Origin: Pyxicephalus adspersus
Taxonomy: Eukaryota > Chordata > Amphibia > Anura > Pyxicephalidae
Direction of reading: 5' to 3'
Assembly: GCF_032062135.1 (NCBI RefSeq)
Contig: NC_092862.1
Coordinates: 49,707,083 to 49,771,082, forward strand
Length of the DNA stretch: 64,000 bases
The first letter of the stretch is position 1; each line of letters begins with the position of its first letter. Positions 1-12,869 of the stretch are shown in pieces. The position numbers were made by a program, and so were the translations under genes. The notes below the pieces were generated by a model. That model made no database searches and was not told the DNA's origin. It saw nothing but the letters and a program-made list of their open reading frames with translations.

Positions 1-2149
1 CAAGAGTATGTAAAAGGAAACTTTCTAAGTTGTCAATTGACACTAAAATATTTGTCCACATTGGATGATTTGTTTTCCGCTACCCCCTTACTCTGGTGAA
101 AATGTGAACATTTTAAATTGTCTAGGCATCAATGGCCATCTGGCAAAAGGATGAATGTCTGCAATGCATAAACAGAGTGACAGAAAAACTTAGATGATCT
201 ATCTCTTTCATTTCAGAAAGGTACACAGGTTATTGCACAATGTTTCATTCTTTTTAAATTGTAAATAAAAGTTCTGTGAAAAATGACAGACCTATGTTCA
301 TCCCTCTAGCTTAAGCAAAAAAAATGAAAGAAAAAATAAAATAATTTTTATCATGACAAATTTACTTTAAACTGGAGAAAAAAAGGGGTATGTGGTTCCC
401 AAACTCATTAATGTATGGTAAACTCAATGGTTTCTGGCTTTTCAAAAAGAAAAACAAAAAAAAACTTTGTTGTGTTTCACATCATTAGAGCCTGGCTGAG
501 GTGGCATACGCACTTGTCTGTTTTAATCGAAATAAACAAATATATGAAAGCGCAAGTAAATGAATGTTGCAATGCAATTTCATGTAAGGACATACATTTT
601 TATAGAATAATTAGAAACAGAAATGAAAAAAGGAGAAGTAAGAAAATACAGATCCAAAGAAAATCTAAACCTTTGATTCTTTTATAGTAATTTTGGCCTC
701 TTCTTAGATCTTCAAACACATGAAATCAGGCCATGACACACACCTGACGTTTGTCAGCATAAAAGTGCAGTTATCATCTGAAAAACACACTGACAAGTCG
801 GACAGTTGACGGCTACCATGTAACAGTTTTGGGGAACCATTACATTAGTGAGTTTAGTTCTGCTTTCAACTTATCTCATTATCTCAATATATATTTGAGG
901 GATTCTAGCAACGTCACCTACAGAATCATAGCTACTCATGCAGAAACATGGATTTCACTTAGTTCCCAGATTTTGAGTGACACATGGGGGGGGGGGGGGG
1001 TTGTCTGCTACAATCACATGATTCATCACATTGTTGTAATAGGAAATAAGGAAAACGAAATAAAAATCACCAATCACAAGACTGGGAGATGACATCACTG
1101 GGCTATTCTGTGCATAACACTACCAGATGATATGGACAAACATCCAATCTTAAAAGTAGCTAAACTATAAAGTCAGCCATAGTCAGGCAATGGACGAACA
1201 TCTATTTATCAATATTATAGCAAGGTTTCTGCTGCTGATCTCTCCATTTACTGGCATGGTTTGTTCTCAACTGTGTCTCTAGCAGAGCATTGCTTCAGAA
1301 ACCTATGCAAAGCAACCACTGACCAGAAGAGTAGTAAAATAAACCTAGACCTCCTGAGACATCAGTGCCTTAGATCTCACACTGCAGATACACTGCTATA
1401 AGGCTCTAGAAACAGATGTACCTAAACATCCTAATATTTCTATCAAGTAGCACATCTAAAGTTTTGAGAATGGGTCTAGAACGGTCAGGTACTGGTCATA
1501 GTGGATGGCAAGACAATCACATACAGTTTCTACTCAAGTAGCCTAAATATAGTGTAGAGAGGAGTCAATAATAGGTCAGTCAGACACGATGTACTTACAT
1601 TACATAAAGAGGAATTGTCACCAATGATTTCTAAAACTAAACTAGAATCTAAAACTAAACTTGTCATGTGCCTTGTGATAGTAAAGTGTTTGAAAAATCC
1701 CAGAAGAAAAGGGGTTGATGCTGCATTTACACTTGTACATTAGGTTTCAGAATGTTGAAAATCATACTATTTCAAGAGTGGATACTTGAGTTATTGCAAA
1801 AACCTCTTGGTGACTAAAGACATACCACATGCATTTAAAGTGTCACACCCCAATCTGATTATATGTAACAGATGTGGTGAAATTAATAAAACTATATTTC
1901 TATATTTCCTCTACAACATAAGAAAATAATTTGAGAATGTTTCTTTGTTAAAAGAAAAAAAATTAATCCCCAACTATTATCATATAATAATTATGTTCTA
2001 AATAACTGCACCAAAATCAAACAATCAAACTATAGCCATTTGTTATCACATGAACATCATGGACACCGCTAAAAGTAAGACATGGATTCTCAAACAATCA
2101 AGATGCTGTGGTCACTGGGAAATTGCAATGACAAAATTATGTATCTAGT

Positions 2150-2480
2150 ACAAGTGGTCGCCAACCTTTTCGGGCTGACGGACCACTAAATTTATTGGCT
2201 CTGGGCGGCGCATGCACGGGGAGCCGGTTGTCACTCAAATGGGAAGAAACTTCCCCATTAGTGATGTCATGATGCCAGAACCCGCCCACTCTCCCATCGC
2301 AGATCTGAGCCTAGGATGGGAGTGTGGGAGGGTGTCTCTGGACACAAACCACCCACCGACTTGAGCCTGCAATGACTCCGGGTGACATGGTCCACAGCTC
2401 TGGCCGGTGCACCCCTCCAGCGAGGTCTTTCTCCTGACCCTGCTCGGGGGGCGCACCCAGGCCTTTCCTTTCATTCCTCA
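2150..2480. repeat. hAT-type repeat relic
   Basis: Begins with AGTGGTCGCCAACCTTTTC followed by a 'GACGGACCACTAA' text, typical of one end of hAT/Charlie-like elements (terminal CAGTGGT..CCAACC). It is CG-rich relative to the surroundings. The matching right terminus was not identified, so the end is approximate. Confidence 0.45.
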
Positions 2481-3419
2481 GTCACTCTCCAATCACCAAG
2501 GGGGAGAATTACATGTGGAATTTACAACAGCTACCTATTTTTGAAAGTTACGTACCAACCTGATGACTCCTGCCACCAGCCATGATCTGTCCACATTGCA
2601 ATGACCGGAGTTAGGATATCACTGGGTCTAAAATAAGATATGTATTACTAATTGAAAATGCTGATAGGGGGAGAAATAAGGAACCAACATTTTGGAAGAT
2701 TAAACTTTGAATTTTCATTAAGCAGCAGAAGGGGCACAACTTGTAGAGATGAAGTTTTCAAGCATTCCAAAATAGGATTAAGACCACATTCAGACTTTGT
2801 TTTTTAATAGCATTAGATGTTCAAACTCCATCTTGCTACTTGTTCAGATGACAATGGGGCAGGAGAGTGCAAATAAAAAGTAAAAGTTTAATAGATCTCC
2901 CTTCTAATGTCATTTTTTAACAATAAAAGAGAAAAAATCTTTTTTTTAAACACGACATGTCTAATATGTTGGCACTATAAATACTGTTTAAAAATATCTA
3001 GCTGTGAAATATCTAAAATCTATTTAAGGTCAATAAATGCAAAGAAAAAAAATATTATATTGCAAATACCTAAGGTACTAAAATGTGATAATGCAAACAC
3101 CACAGGGAATATTAGTCTAAACAGTAACAAATCATCACCCAGCAGGAAAAATACAAAATAGCCAAAAGCAAGGGAAAATGTCAGTAACTGCAAGTTAATG
3201 CTCTTAAATTTACAGCGATTATAAGGAGGAAAAAACAAAAACAAAAAAAAATCCTTCAAAATATCAAAATATTTACTTTTTTGTTTCTTTGCAGACTAAA
3301 ACGAGGACACATAAAAATTAATCTTTCCAGATGCATTTACCCTATGCAACTTATAACACTTAAGTGAGAAAAATTATGGCAACTGTTAAAAGAAAAATCA
3401 CTGCAATGAAATACAAGGT

Positions 3420-4080
3420 TTGACACCCCCCCTTTATGGGATAGCAGTCATCTATCAACTTTTTACATCTAGACGGTGCAATATTTGCCCACTCTTCTCT
3501 ACAAACCTGTTAAAGTTTAGTCAAATTAAATGATCATTGATGGACTGCAACCTTCATGTCATTCCACAGAATTCCAATAGGTTTTTATGTCTGGGCTTAG
3601 ACACACAAGGATATTTACCTTTTTCACCTTCAGCTCATGGGTGGTCACTTTTCTGTGTGTTTCAGGTCATTGCCACAATAAAGTTTGGACCGTCTTCTAA
3701 CCGACAACTTTCTAGGAGAGGATAGCAGTTTTCTACAACTTCCCATAAGTCACATTTGTAGAACACTTGTAATATTGTTATCACATGCACAAAATGATCA
3801 ACCTTTGCCATATTATTCTGTAATTGCCTCTAAGTTGCCAAAGGCTTCTAGGTAGCCTCCGAACAGTTTCCTCCAGTTTGGGGGACCCCAGGAAGGGTAC
3901 CAAGCTCTTTAAAGGTTCTCAGTTTTAAACTATACGGTGCTCCTAGAGCTTGGAAATGTGTTGGTGTCCATCTCTGCACAATTTTATCCCGGAGATCTTA
4001 CAGTACCTTGCCACCCACAGTTGATTGATTGATTTCAGCAAGCACTGGAATGTTCCAGGAATAACTGTTTATTGTAAAAC
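3420..4080. repeat. Degraded DNA-transposon relic, possibly Tc1-like
   Basis: The text 'CATGTCATTCCACAGAATTC' followed by 'CAATAGG' and later 'CAGGTCATTGCCACAATAAA' resembles the antisense of a Tc1-type transposase region (the part encoding the D-N-D and P-D-x-N-P-I-E blocks) found in many vertebrate elements. It is heavily mutated, with no usable ORF. Class assignment is by resemblance only. Confidence 0.3.
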
Positions 4081-5645
4081 TAATAAAAAAAAGATTACAG
4101 AAAACAATAACCTAGCTCGGTAAGCAATGGAGAAGGTGGTTAGTTACACTAAACAGACGTTACAAGTTTGTTGTTTTATGAGGAGAGTTGATCCTTTAAC
4201 TCAGTGATTGCTTTTTTTAGTCTATTTTTTTTCTGAATTGTTGATTTTATCACTTTCACTTGGATGATATAAGTTGCATTGAGTAACTACAGCTGGAAAT
4301 TTTATTTTGCGTATATCCGCAATTTCAGCCTGCAAAGCAACAAAATGTGAATATTTGAAAGGGAGTGATTATTTTTTATACCATCAACATGACTGGCAAC
4401 GCAAAAATACCCAAAAGACTAATTTATATTATTGCAGACAGGTTTTATGCTATTCACAAACAGAATGCTGAAATCTGCAGAAAGCTGAATACAAGCCCTA
4501 CATCCCATCATGTACAGAATCATCTTCCCTCCTGAAAATGCACACTTCGAGATTCTCACAGCATACGAGAAACTGTCATCTAGTGAGGTGCAGCAAATAT
4601 CATTTCCAAGCTGTAGAACATCCATCATCTAGCCTTTCCCTCTAGTCCACAGGAGAAAGCCTACACAATGACCTAGTAAAGTTACTGTGCCCGGAGTTGG
4701 TCTTTAGGTACAGCAGAGAAAAGCCTCGTCTCCCGTTTTACCATAGCCTTGTCAGGTCTGAGGAAACATCAGAAACGGAAAGACAGAAATTCAGATAAAA
4801 TGCTACCTTTATAGATCTGGCTATAGTAAAGAGAGGTTAGATGTGTGTGCATGCATGTGACCTCTTTTACCATGTTAAGATGAACTTTTAGTCACTAAAA
4901 ATCCTTAAAGGTCATTAAAGGTTTATAGTCTCCACTGGTTGTATTATACAAGCTAAATAGAACAAATATATTTTCCAAAAACAAGCTTATTAGCATATTA
5001 TTGACATGACTAGTCCTGGAAACGATTCATTAGCTATCACCACCATTATCTTTTATTTATTAGGCTCTGTACAATAACATTCACAAACTTACACAGCAAT
5101 CCAGTCATAAATATGATACAGTAGTGGAAGAGGATTGCAAACTATCTCTCATTAAAGACTTAGCAGTACAAAAGAACTCTACCAAAGCAAGCTATCATGT
5201 ACCCATGATGACTAATTTAATTCACACAAGCTGGTATTGTTTATGGGCAGGACACTGAAAAACCTCTAAAGGATTAAAAGAAATTGTAGGTTTCCTGGCA
5301 CAGAGTATCAAGTAATTATAAGCAGGATATTTTTATAGCCTCTTCAATGGCCGACACCCTTACAGATCATCTGCATCATTAAATGGCATCAAATATACTT
5401 GAAACATTATATGCCTTTTAAACCTATACTGTAAGAAGCTATACACTTATGTAATAGCAACACATGCATCAACTGTAGCAAATTCGGGGAATTTATCAGT
5501 ATAATAAAGGTGGCAAATATTGTCAATGCCAATAGTGTGCTGCAACTAGAGGAAATCTCTTTACATATAAAATGTAGAGTACTTTTTAACCCACTACAGA
5601 CTCAAAAAGTAGGTTTTGAACATTTGAATATAGAAGATTCCACTA

Positions 5646-5756
5646 CAGTGTTGAGAATCTTGTGACTCAACTCTTCAGTAACTACCCAAAAACAGCCAGC
5701 TCGGTACTGGAATGTGCTGGGTGGTGTACCCAGCTAAAAGGGGCTGGGGAGAACAC
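5646..5756. repeat. hAT MITE family H, copy 1
   Basis: Shares 'CAGCTAAAAGGGGCTGGGGA' followed by GAACAC with five other copies in the window. TCCACTA occurs on both sides (5,639-5,645 and 5,757-5,763), a probable remnant of the 8-bp hAT target duplication. It lacks the middle of the full 166-bp form. Confidence 0.7.
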
Positions 5757-5884
5757 TCCACTACTGACTAAAAAAATATTTTTCATATTCTCCACATTAG
5801 GTAATGTAAAAAGTGAAATAAGCACACAATTATACATTTTAAAATGTGTTACTTTATGCAAAAGGCAGCTGGAGATTTTTCAGG

Positions 5885-6150
5885 ACTTGTGGGTTAAAAC
5901 TAGGGGGGAGAAGGGCAGTCACAAAGGTAATGTCCCAGCTATAAAAAAACATTATGTACCATGATTCTTTGCATTGTGCGTCATGGACTTGGGGGTACAG
6001 TCTCTGCCCTCTAAAGCACAATGGGACAGATACAAACGAAAACATTCTGAATGGAGCATGAAATGTAGCCAAAAGCATGAAGACCATTCAATTCCCTGAA
6101 AAGGATACATGGTATTTATGGGAACTAGCTAAATATATTTTTATAACTGA
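5885..6150. repeat. Diverged interspersed repeat, copy 1 of a pair
   Basis: Matches 12,870-13,075 in order: a 'GATTCTTTGCATTG' block, a text on GGGCAGTC, 'GGAGCATGAA', 'TGTAG', 'GCATGAAG', then 'GGTATTTATG'. The two are clearly related but diverged. No coding content and no clear termini. Confidence 0.5.
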
Positions 6151-6681
6151 AGGAAGAATCATCAGTATCATTAAAATTTAATAAACATGATTTTTTGATT
6201 TCTAACTTAAATGGCAGTTTAATCATGTGTTAAATATAAATACATTTTGTTTCCTAAAAAATATTGTTTTTTGAATACCTTTACCTGCAGGAGGTCCCAT
6301 CAGGTGTTAGTATTAGTAAATCAGTGGTCATACAAGAGGCTGCAGTGCTTTCCTCATTGACTCTGGCTTTTATTGACCTCACTGGGGCTTAAACAAAGCC
6401 TCAGGCCATGTGAATATATGGTAAAGTATTAGAATGTAGGATGGTATTGCAAAATATTTGTACATTCTAGGAGGTATGCTATACTGAAAACCTTAACTGG
6501 AAACAGAGATACACCATGTCACCTCCTAAAATTCTGTTCATACACTTCTTTACCAAACACAGATGAGTGAGACTACATATTCTGCTAAATAAATATAGAG
6601 GTGACAATTCTTTACCAGTGCCAGAATAATAAAAAGCAGTAATACACTTAAAAGTCATTACTATTCCCCCATCAGCACATG

Positions 6682-6799
6682 CAGTGTTTTCCCCAGCCCC
6701 TTTTAGTTGGGTGCACCATCCAGCAACCACCACAATACAGACGCCACCACCTGCCTACAATTTCTTCCTACCCAGTTAAACATTCTAAGTTGAGCACTG
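6682..6799. repeat. hAT MITE family H, copy 2
   Basis: Starts CAGTGTTTTCCCCAGCCCC and ends TTGAGCACTG, the same termini as the intact copy at 7,762, with an internal deletion. No clear target duplication. Confidence 0.65.
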
Positions 6800-7761
6800 G
6801 CATGGGTCTGTAACAGAACCCAATTGGTTTCTGGTGCTGATCCTTCTTCCAGAATTGGGTATGGTTTGTAAATCTGTTCGGTAATTTTTATCAATACAGA
6901 TGCTTAAAACAAATATTAGCAATCATTTTAGGTGACTGTTTTAAAAGAGATTGCTGCACAGACTGTTTGGCTATAGAAGAGTGTTCTATACAGAGGGGAA
7001 TGAAGAGAACAAGCACAAGGCACACGACTTGGGGCTGAAAACAGTTTTATTAGCGGCTGATCATTAATTAATCTGACACAAAGATCACTAATGAACACCT
7101 GTTATGTTAGATGTTCACCTGGGATTACAAACCATTGTCTCTGGTGATGAAAATCTAGAGTTTTAATGGCGCCAAAAACAGGACTGCCTTTGTTTTTAAC
7201 TGTGACAAGTAACAGGAACTGTTCTGCCCTAATGTTGGCTCTGCTTTATCCCCTATTTGTATAGCAGCACTGACATGGCTCAAAGATGACAATGCCTTCC
7301 TATACATCAATATTTATTTCTTATGTATGAACTGCTTTGGATATACAACTGCAATGCAACATTGGACAGCAAATGTTCTGCTTCACAGCTTTCCTGGTAT
7401 GACTACCAGCACATCCATTTACTCCTTATACCATGGAAACATTTTTCCCTAATGAAAGCAATACACAATCAGTCCGAACATCAGCATTGATATTGGTAAC
7501 AATACGCCTGTTCCAGGACAACTACAAAGTAATTCAGACGCTCATGTCATCAGTGGCGGACAACATATTTCTATCATATGCATCTTTTAAGAAGAAGTGG
7601 TACCTTAAATTCACCCAACAATATAATACAAATGAGAAACAAATCTTAATGAATAGCACAATATTTCCTGAAAAATGTATATTTGGTAAAAATAATATAA
7701 CTGGTTGAATTATCTATTAGCATTGTACAGTGTAGATTTTTTTTTTTACATTGCCTACATA

Positions 7762-7927
7762 CAGTGTTCTCCCCAGCCCCATTTAGCTGGGCGCACCACC
7801 CGGCACTTTTCATTAACCACCCGGCTGTTTTTGGGTAGTTACTGATAAGTTGGGTCACAATACAAGGTCTGCCACCCGCCTAAAATTTCTTCCCACCCGG
7901 TAAAAAGAAATCCTGGGTTGAGCACTG
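7762..7927. mobile_element. hAT MITE family H, intact 166-bp copy
   Basis: This is a non-autonomous element with termini CAGTGTTCTCCCC and GGTTGAGCACTG, imperfect inverted repeats of each other. It is bounded by a perfect 8-bp direct repeat CCTACATA at 7,754-7,761 and 7,928-7,935. An 8-bp target duplication plus CAGTG ends is the hallmark of hAT transposition. It has no ORF of its own. It defines the family seen also at 5,646, 6,682, 20,926, about 43,995 and 60,343. Confidence 0.85.
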
Positions 7928-8572
7928 CCTACATATATACGGAACACCAACATATCCAAGGTGCTTTCAATGGAGCTTCCATCTTTTGGACATCCCATAA
8001 TGTTCAATAAAGGAAAGCTCTAATTTGACAACTGATATCCTAGTGTTCTAGATTTATTAAAGTCGATCTAAACCTTAAATGGAAGGTATTTAGTTACATG
8101 TAGAGCAAACAAGTACCACGTATACTTTTTACCTACCCCCTATCACAGCTGATGGTCCAGCCACATCCTAGCTATATGCACTGACTCCAGTATCAGCTCT
8201 ATACTATTACTGGCTTCCTTATACTGAAATGTCACTTTACATGGACATGGTTACACAGCACAACTAACCATAGGCTCATCCAGGGATGTGAGTGACCAGG
8301 TGACAAGGCAGGAGCATTAATAGAACACAAAAAGTGCCTGAACAAGGACCTTCCTGTTCACCAGGTAACCATTGAAGAACGATTTAAAGGTTCAGCAAAA
8401 ATGAGCATGCTACTCTTCCACCCAACCACTATAGAAAGTGAACAGGCATGTTGGTTCTTGCACTTACAATGCCCAGCTATTGGTCCATCAATATAAAGAA
8501 AGAAGCAGACAGCAGGCTGTGGTGGCTTATGGAAGAGGATGCAAGGGCCAGTCACATACAGAGGGAGAACTA

Positions 8573-8993
8573 CCCTGTTTACCCCAAAAATAAGCCCTAG
8601 GATGAGTTTTCTGTATTTTTGGGGATGCTGGAAATATAAGCCCTACCCCAGAAATAAGCTACAATATATATATATATATATATATTTAAAAATACATCGA
8701 CAAGAGGAGCTCATATAAGGAAAGTGCTATTGCTAGACAGATAAATTGGGGCCAATGGATCTAAAGAAAATGGGAATCATAAGAAATTCAAGATGGATTT
8801 CAGGGGTTAGAGAGTTATGATGATGTTCTATGTGATGACATGTTTGTATGTAAATAAACGTTGATTTGTTTTGTTCAAGAATAAATGTTGATTGTTGTCC
8901 ATGACAAAATAAGACATCCCCTGAAAATAAGCCCCAGTGCATTTTTGGAGTAAAAATTAATATAAGACACTCTTATTTTTGGGGAAACAGGGC
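8573..8993. repeat. MITE with CCCTGTTT..AAACAGGG inverted ends
   Basis: The left end reads CCCTGTTTACCCCAAAAATA and the right end reads TATTTTTGGGGAAACAGGG, an inverted pair. The same 'AAATAAGCCC' words recur inside on both sides. A (TA)n tract near 8,665-8,685 splits it. It looks like the vertebrate hAT-type repeat whose ends read 'CCCTGTTTCCCCGAAAATAA'. The target duplication is not clear. Confidence 0.65.
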
Positions 8994-9109
8994 ATTTACT
9001 TTTTATGGCTCCTAGCCATAAAGGAACATGCTACCCTTGCCACTGCAAAGATTTTTGCTGAACCTAATGTTAGACTTTAATAAAACCTACAAATGTAAAA
9101 AAAAAATGA

Positions 9110-9430
9110 ATTTTATACAGCTGCAGACACAGCCAACATTGGGCCCCAGTGCAACACTGACTGGTGGCCCCTCCACCATAGTGTGAAGGAAAGCAAAAGC
9201 CTTAAGACATTCAACAGTAACAAGGAAGAAGCAGCCGGGGCAGGGATTGCTGGGAGAATTATTTCACCTACCATGGGAGGGGGCACATCATTTGCCCAGC
9301 CTGGGATGGAGAGCTGGGTTGAGGGAAGAATGGTGGAAGTAGGTGGACATAGGATCATACAAACTACTATGGGGACCCTGCTGGGCTGACGATTGTCTGG
9401 AGCCCTTGTGCACTGGCACAATGCTATGTC
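9110..9430. repeat. Possible degraded repeat
   Basis: The segment carries GGGCCCCAGTGCAACACTG near its left end and a CTTGTGCACTGGCACAATGC text near its right end. This suggests a weak inverted-ended repeat of the 'GGGGCCCC..' kind common in vertebrates. Overlapping ORFs on both strands here show no known protein domain. Confidence 0.25.
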
Positions 9431-10060
9431 TACCCCTGATTTTATAATGAATGAAAATAATGCAAGGTTCATCTCCTGTACCCCCCACGTACAATGAGTA
9501 CTCATCTGATCCCATCACCCTGGCAGCACAGGTGGCATCCCCATGCCAGGCAGCTCCTGGGCACTCCAAGCCCCTAATCCCAGCACATAGCAGGTGTACA
9601 TCACTGGACCCGGAGTGCAAAGCTCTAACACACAATTCATTCACTCACACATGGCGGAAGCAAAGACTGGGGTTTGCAAAATTTCATTTATAATTTTTGG
9701 CAAAACCTGTTTTTTTTATAATTTTATTTACAGCCTTTTGCTTGGGCAGCAGGGGATGGCAATCCTCCAATGGTCTGGATGTTCCCCTATATGATATGAG
9801 CACTTAGGAGACATATTGGGTTGTATGGGAAATCTATATAACATTCAGCCATGCAAAAAACTGATGTGTGGATTGGTATGGGTGACATATTGCATATTAT
9901 AATCTCCAGATTGTCCTCCTCCCTGGGGTGTCAGTATGGAATAGCTGTGTGTCAGGACCATACCTGGCCATGGATAGATAGGAATACTTTGTATGACGTG
10001 TGTCAGGGCTGCTATGTCCAGTAATGTGTACACAGAACCCGGTGTACAGCCCATACTCAC

Positions 10061-10117
10061 TCCATAAAGCGGACTCCAGCGGTTCTCCTCGTCTATGCTC
10101 TTGAACTCGTTCTCCAT
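10061..10117 (-). CDS. PTPN2: PTPN2 coding exon 1 (partial gene)
   Basis: This is the first coding exon of the non-receptor tyrosine phosphatase PTPN2 (TC-PTP), which dephosphorylates JAK1/JAK3, STATs and receptor kinases. The minus strand reads ATG at 10,117 then 19 codons including F-K-S-I-D-E-E-N-R-W-S-P-L-Y. It ends at a perfect donor, GGA then GTGAGT at 10,060. The E-F-x-x-[IL]-D-x-x-x-x-W-x-x-[IL]-Y pattern matches the start of PTPN1/PTPN2, and in both genes exon 1 ends just after this tyrosine. Position beside SEH1L, in opposite orientation, favours PTPN2 over PTPN1. The catalytic domain (HCSAGIGR loop) is not in the window. With only 19 codons the paralogue call leans on synteny. Confidence 0.75.
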
Positions 10118-10420
10118 GTCTTCTGTGTCCGGCTTATCTCTCGGTATCTCCGCTCTTAAAGCTCCCCGCCCGGCCGCATCGCTCTCCGGTCACACCTGGC
10201 ACACCGCAGCGCTGTTTACGAGAAGAGAAGAGGAAACAAGCTCCGGCCCTGATCTGCGACACCGACCGTGGCACCGGCCTCCTAAACCACACCCTCTTCC
10301 GGCTAGTGACACGCCCACATGTCTGCATTATTTGCTCAACCTGCCTTTGGTAACCGGCACTGGAGCAAAGCAGCCAATAACCAGCGAGCTGTGACAGCTA
10401 GCCCCGCCTCATTGTTCTTG
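10118..10420 (-). promoter_or_regulatory. PTPN2: PTPN2 5' UTR and GC-rich promoter region
   Basis: GC-rich, CpG-bearing stretch immediately upstream of the PTPN2 ATG, in contrast to the A+T-rich surroundings. No TATA box was identified. The transcription start was not located. Long ORFs on both strands reflect composition rather than coding. Confidence 0.55.
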
Positions 10421-10860
10421 CTCCTCCCATTTGGAGATCCCCCCCCCCCCGTAGTACGCGTATGGGCACAAACGTAGGGGCAGCAGTACAGGGCAGCCAT
10501 ATTTATTGTGGGCAATATGAGAGTTTCTTGCTGTTAAGTGATGGTTTTAGGGGAACCACGAAGATAAAAAATTTTCAAATATTCACTAAACACTAACAAT
10601 GCCTAATATTGGCTAGTTTTGTGTGGAAACCATTCATTAGTTACCCCTTGCTTTGAAACACACTTTGTGACAGCTTTATTATTTATATTTACTTGTATAT
10701 AAAAGTTAACTTTTTGCTTTTGGGTCAAAGTATGGAATATTAAAATTCTTGTAGGTTTTTATATTGCTCTGTTTCTTAGGGGGAATTTTCCTTAATTTCC
10801 TGTCCTGTATAGGACATAAAAAAAAAAAAATACTCCCCTCTGTTCCTATTCTGGGGAGAG

Positions 10861-10983
10861 CTTAACCTCCCTAGCAGTTCATTTCTTTCTGTTTTTTTAT
10901 GTCTAAAACCGGTGCATTGTTTTTTCTGAAAATTTATTTTACAGTATATTATAATAGTATGAGTATAATAAAGTTTGAAACAC
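10861..10983. repeat. TTAA family, truncated copy 1
   Basis: Begins TTAACCTCCCTAGCAG. The following text through 'AATAAAGTTTGAAACAC' matches the reverse complement of the right end of the 1.1-kb copy at 35,585-36,718. Only this end is present; a long-TIR MITE follows directly. Confidence 0.6.
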
Positions 10984-10984
10984 A

Positions 10985-11218
10985 AAAGCCAGCAGATGCA
11001 GAAAAGATGCAGAAGCCGGCCGGAAGAAGAGAGAAGAAGATGGAGATCGTGGTGATGGGCGGCGCGGGACGGGGGAGGATCTTCTTCTTCTCTGCTGGGT
11101 TCTTCATCCTACGTCAATCGACCAAGGCGCAAGATCAGGTGACGTAGGATGGGAAAAAACTTGTTGATCTCACTGCGCATGCACCTAGGCGATTGAGAAT
11201 TAGGGGGTGGTGCTGCAC

Positions 11219-11252
<34 letters not shown>

Positions 11253-11355
11253 GGTGTTGCACTTAACAGAAAAACAAACACCAGAATTTTTACTTTACAT
11301 AAGGTTGTCTACCCTTTTATGTAAAGTGAAGTTTCTAAGTTTAGGTACGCTTTTA
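10985..11355. repeat. Long-TIR MITE family F, copy 1
   Basis: The right end carries 'TTTATGTAAAGTGAAGTTTC' then 'AAGTTTAGGTACGCTTTTA', the reverse complement of the left end of the copies at 35,092 and 38,364. The core has GGTGACGTAGG and TGCGCATGC. A T27 tract lies in the middle and 'AAAAGGGTGTTGCACTTAA' follows it, as in the other copies. Confidence 0.6.
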
Positions 11356-12330
11356 CATTTAATTGTCCCTGCTACTCAGTAGCAGAGACAATGATCAAGT
11401 GGATAAAAAAAATTGTGTTAACTTTCCCAATGGGGAGATAAGCAGGAGTAAAACCTGTTACCACTCTCCAATGGAAAACAAATGTTTTAGCTGTAACTGC
11501 ACTTGCATGGAGTTCGGATCTTCTTTTTAGATTTCTATAAATTGTTTATGTATTATAACTTCTTCTTGTTGCTTTCCATCCTTTATTTTTGCCTACAGTT
11601 ATGATAGATTGAATGACAGGTTTTCCTAACCTGGTCTAATGTATGAAATATGTATTGCCAGTAACTTCACTTGCCAGTCATTTTCTAATTATGATCGTAG
11701 GGAATGACAGGTGAAAAATTTGGAGCCAATTTAGCTGGCCTTCAGGATAGGACATCTTCAACTCCATCTTCCCCAAGGACAGTGAGGAAGCTACCTTGTT
11801 CCTTTTGCTCTCTCTGCTTAGTAAAGCAATGAAGGGTGTGACAGTGAGGTGCTTGTTAGGACTGGTAATGTGTGCAGTGGAAGCAGTGCCCTGTTCATCC
11901 TCCCCCTCTACCTGCTTCAATGGCATCCCTAGTGCAGTGACTTAGAACAGGCTGCAGCACTGCTAGGCGTGAGGAATATAGCCATGCTGGTGGTAAGTAA
12001 TGCAGTGTATTCTGGATGTCTCCAATATTTTAGCTCACCCCTTCATTTTAATTAAACACCCCATCCTGGCTGACTGCTTTCATCCTGGTTGACCGCCTTC
12101 TTTGCCAACTTCATCAACATCATCATCATCATTACCATCTTTCATCCTACTGCCCTCTCCATTATAATTGGTTGTGGAGGAATGAATGGAGCTAAATGTA
12201 CATTGTAAAGACGATTTAATTTTTCCTGTAATTAGTGCTGATGCACACAAGTCACTCTCTACTGTGCATAGAACAAGTTGGATCTAAAGTTTCAGTGCTC
12301 AGATTAAAAAGAAAAAATAAATAAAAGTAC

Positions 12331-12736
12331 AGGTAGTCCCCAAGTTACATACAAGATAGGGGCTGTAGGTTTGTTCTTAAGTTGAATTTGTATGTAAGTT
12401 GGAACAGATACATTATTTTAATAAATGCAGTTAGGACAAATTTGTCACTGTGAATAATTCAAGAACAAAGCAAAAGACATTCATTAACTTCTGGAGCAAG
12501 CTGTGCTTTGATATGCAAAAAGAAACAACTGCAAAGTTTGTCTTCGTCATTAAAGAGGTACAAGAGCTTGCAGAAAAGCAAAAGATTTCTGCAAATGATG
12601 GGAACCACCCCTTCCCCCCTATCAAGCCTCTGTCCTGCACACTGAACCACTGAACCAGCAGGGAAGAGAAGAGAAAGCCCTGTTCGTATCTAGGAGTTGT
12701 CCATATGTCAGATGTTCTTAACTCAGGGACTACCTG
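12331..12736. mobile_element. TA-flanked mariner-type MITE, copy A
   Basis: Ends CAGGTAGTCCC and GGGACTACCTG are perfect inverted repeats, and TA lies on both outer sides, as expected for Tc1/mariner-superfamily insertion. The interior shares long stretches with 14,374-14,831 (for example 'TTCTTAAGTTGAATTTGT' and 'CATTCATTAACTTCTGG'). Relative to copy B it has internal deletions. No intact transposase. Confidence 0.75.
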
Positions 12737-12869
12737 TAATACTTTTTGTGTTAAAAAGAAATGTGTTTTGAAAAATGCTAATTTAATTAGAAGTTGTTAG
12801 TGGTTTTCACTATCCCTGGCTGAACACTAGAGGGCAGCAGATCCAGCATCAGCCTCTTGCCTATAAGAA

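Larger units (their letters stand above)
1..10060 (-). other. PTPN2: Presumed PTPN2 intron 1 (non-coding, repeat-bearing)
   Basis: No exon is recognisable here. The stretch lies downstream, on the minus strand, of the PTPN2 exon 1 donor at 10,060, so it is most simply intron 1. I looked for PTPN2 exon 2 (the segment carrying a NRNRYRDV-type motif in this family) on the minus strand and did not see it; the intron probably runs past the left edge. Repeats at 2,150-2,480, 3,420-4,080, 5,646-5,756, 5,885-6,150, 6,682-6,799, 7,762-7,927, 8,573-8,993 and 9,110-9,430 are listed separately. I see nothing recognisable in 1-2,150, 2,500-3,400, 4,100-5,630, 6,150-6,680, 6,820-7,750 and 7,950-8,570. Confidence 0.55.

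Noticed and set aside
8573..8993. Assignment to a named horizontally transferred hAT family
   Set aside because: The ends look familiar, but I cannot verify a family match without a repeat database, so only the inverted-end structure is claimed.
9113..9644. Overlapping ORFs of 118 and 130 codons on the minus strand
   Set aside because: They overlap each other and a plus-strand ORF, have no known motif, and lie in repeat-like sequence inside the presumed PTPN2 intron.
1..10060. PTPN2 exon 2
   Set aside because: I searched the minus strand for the NRNRYRDV-type coding segment and found none. The intron probably extends past the window.
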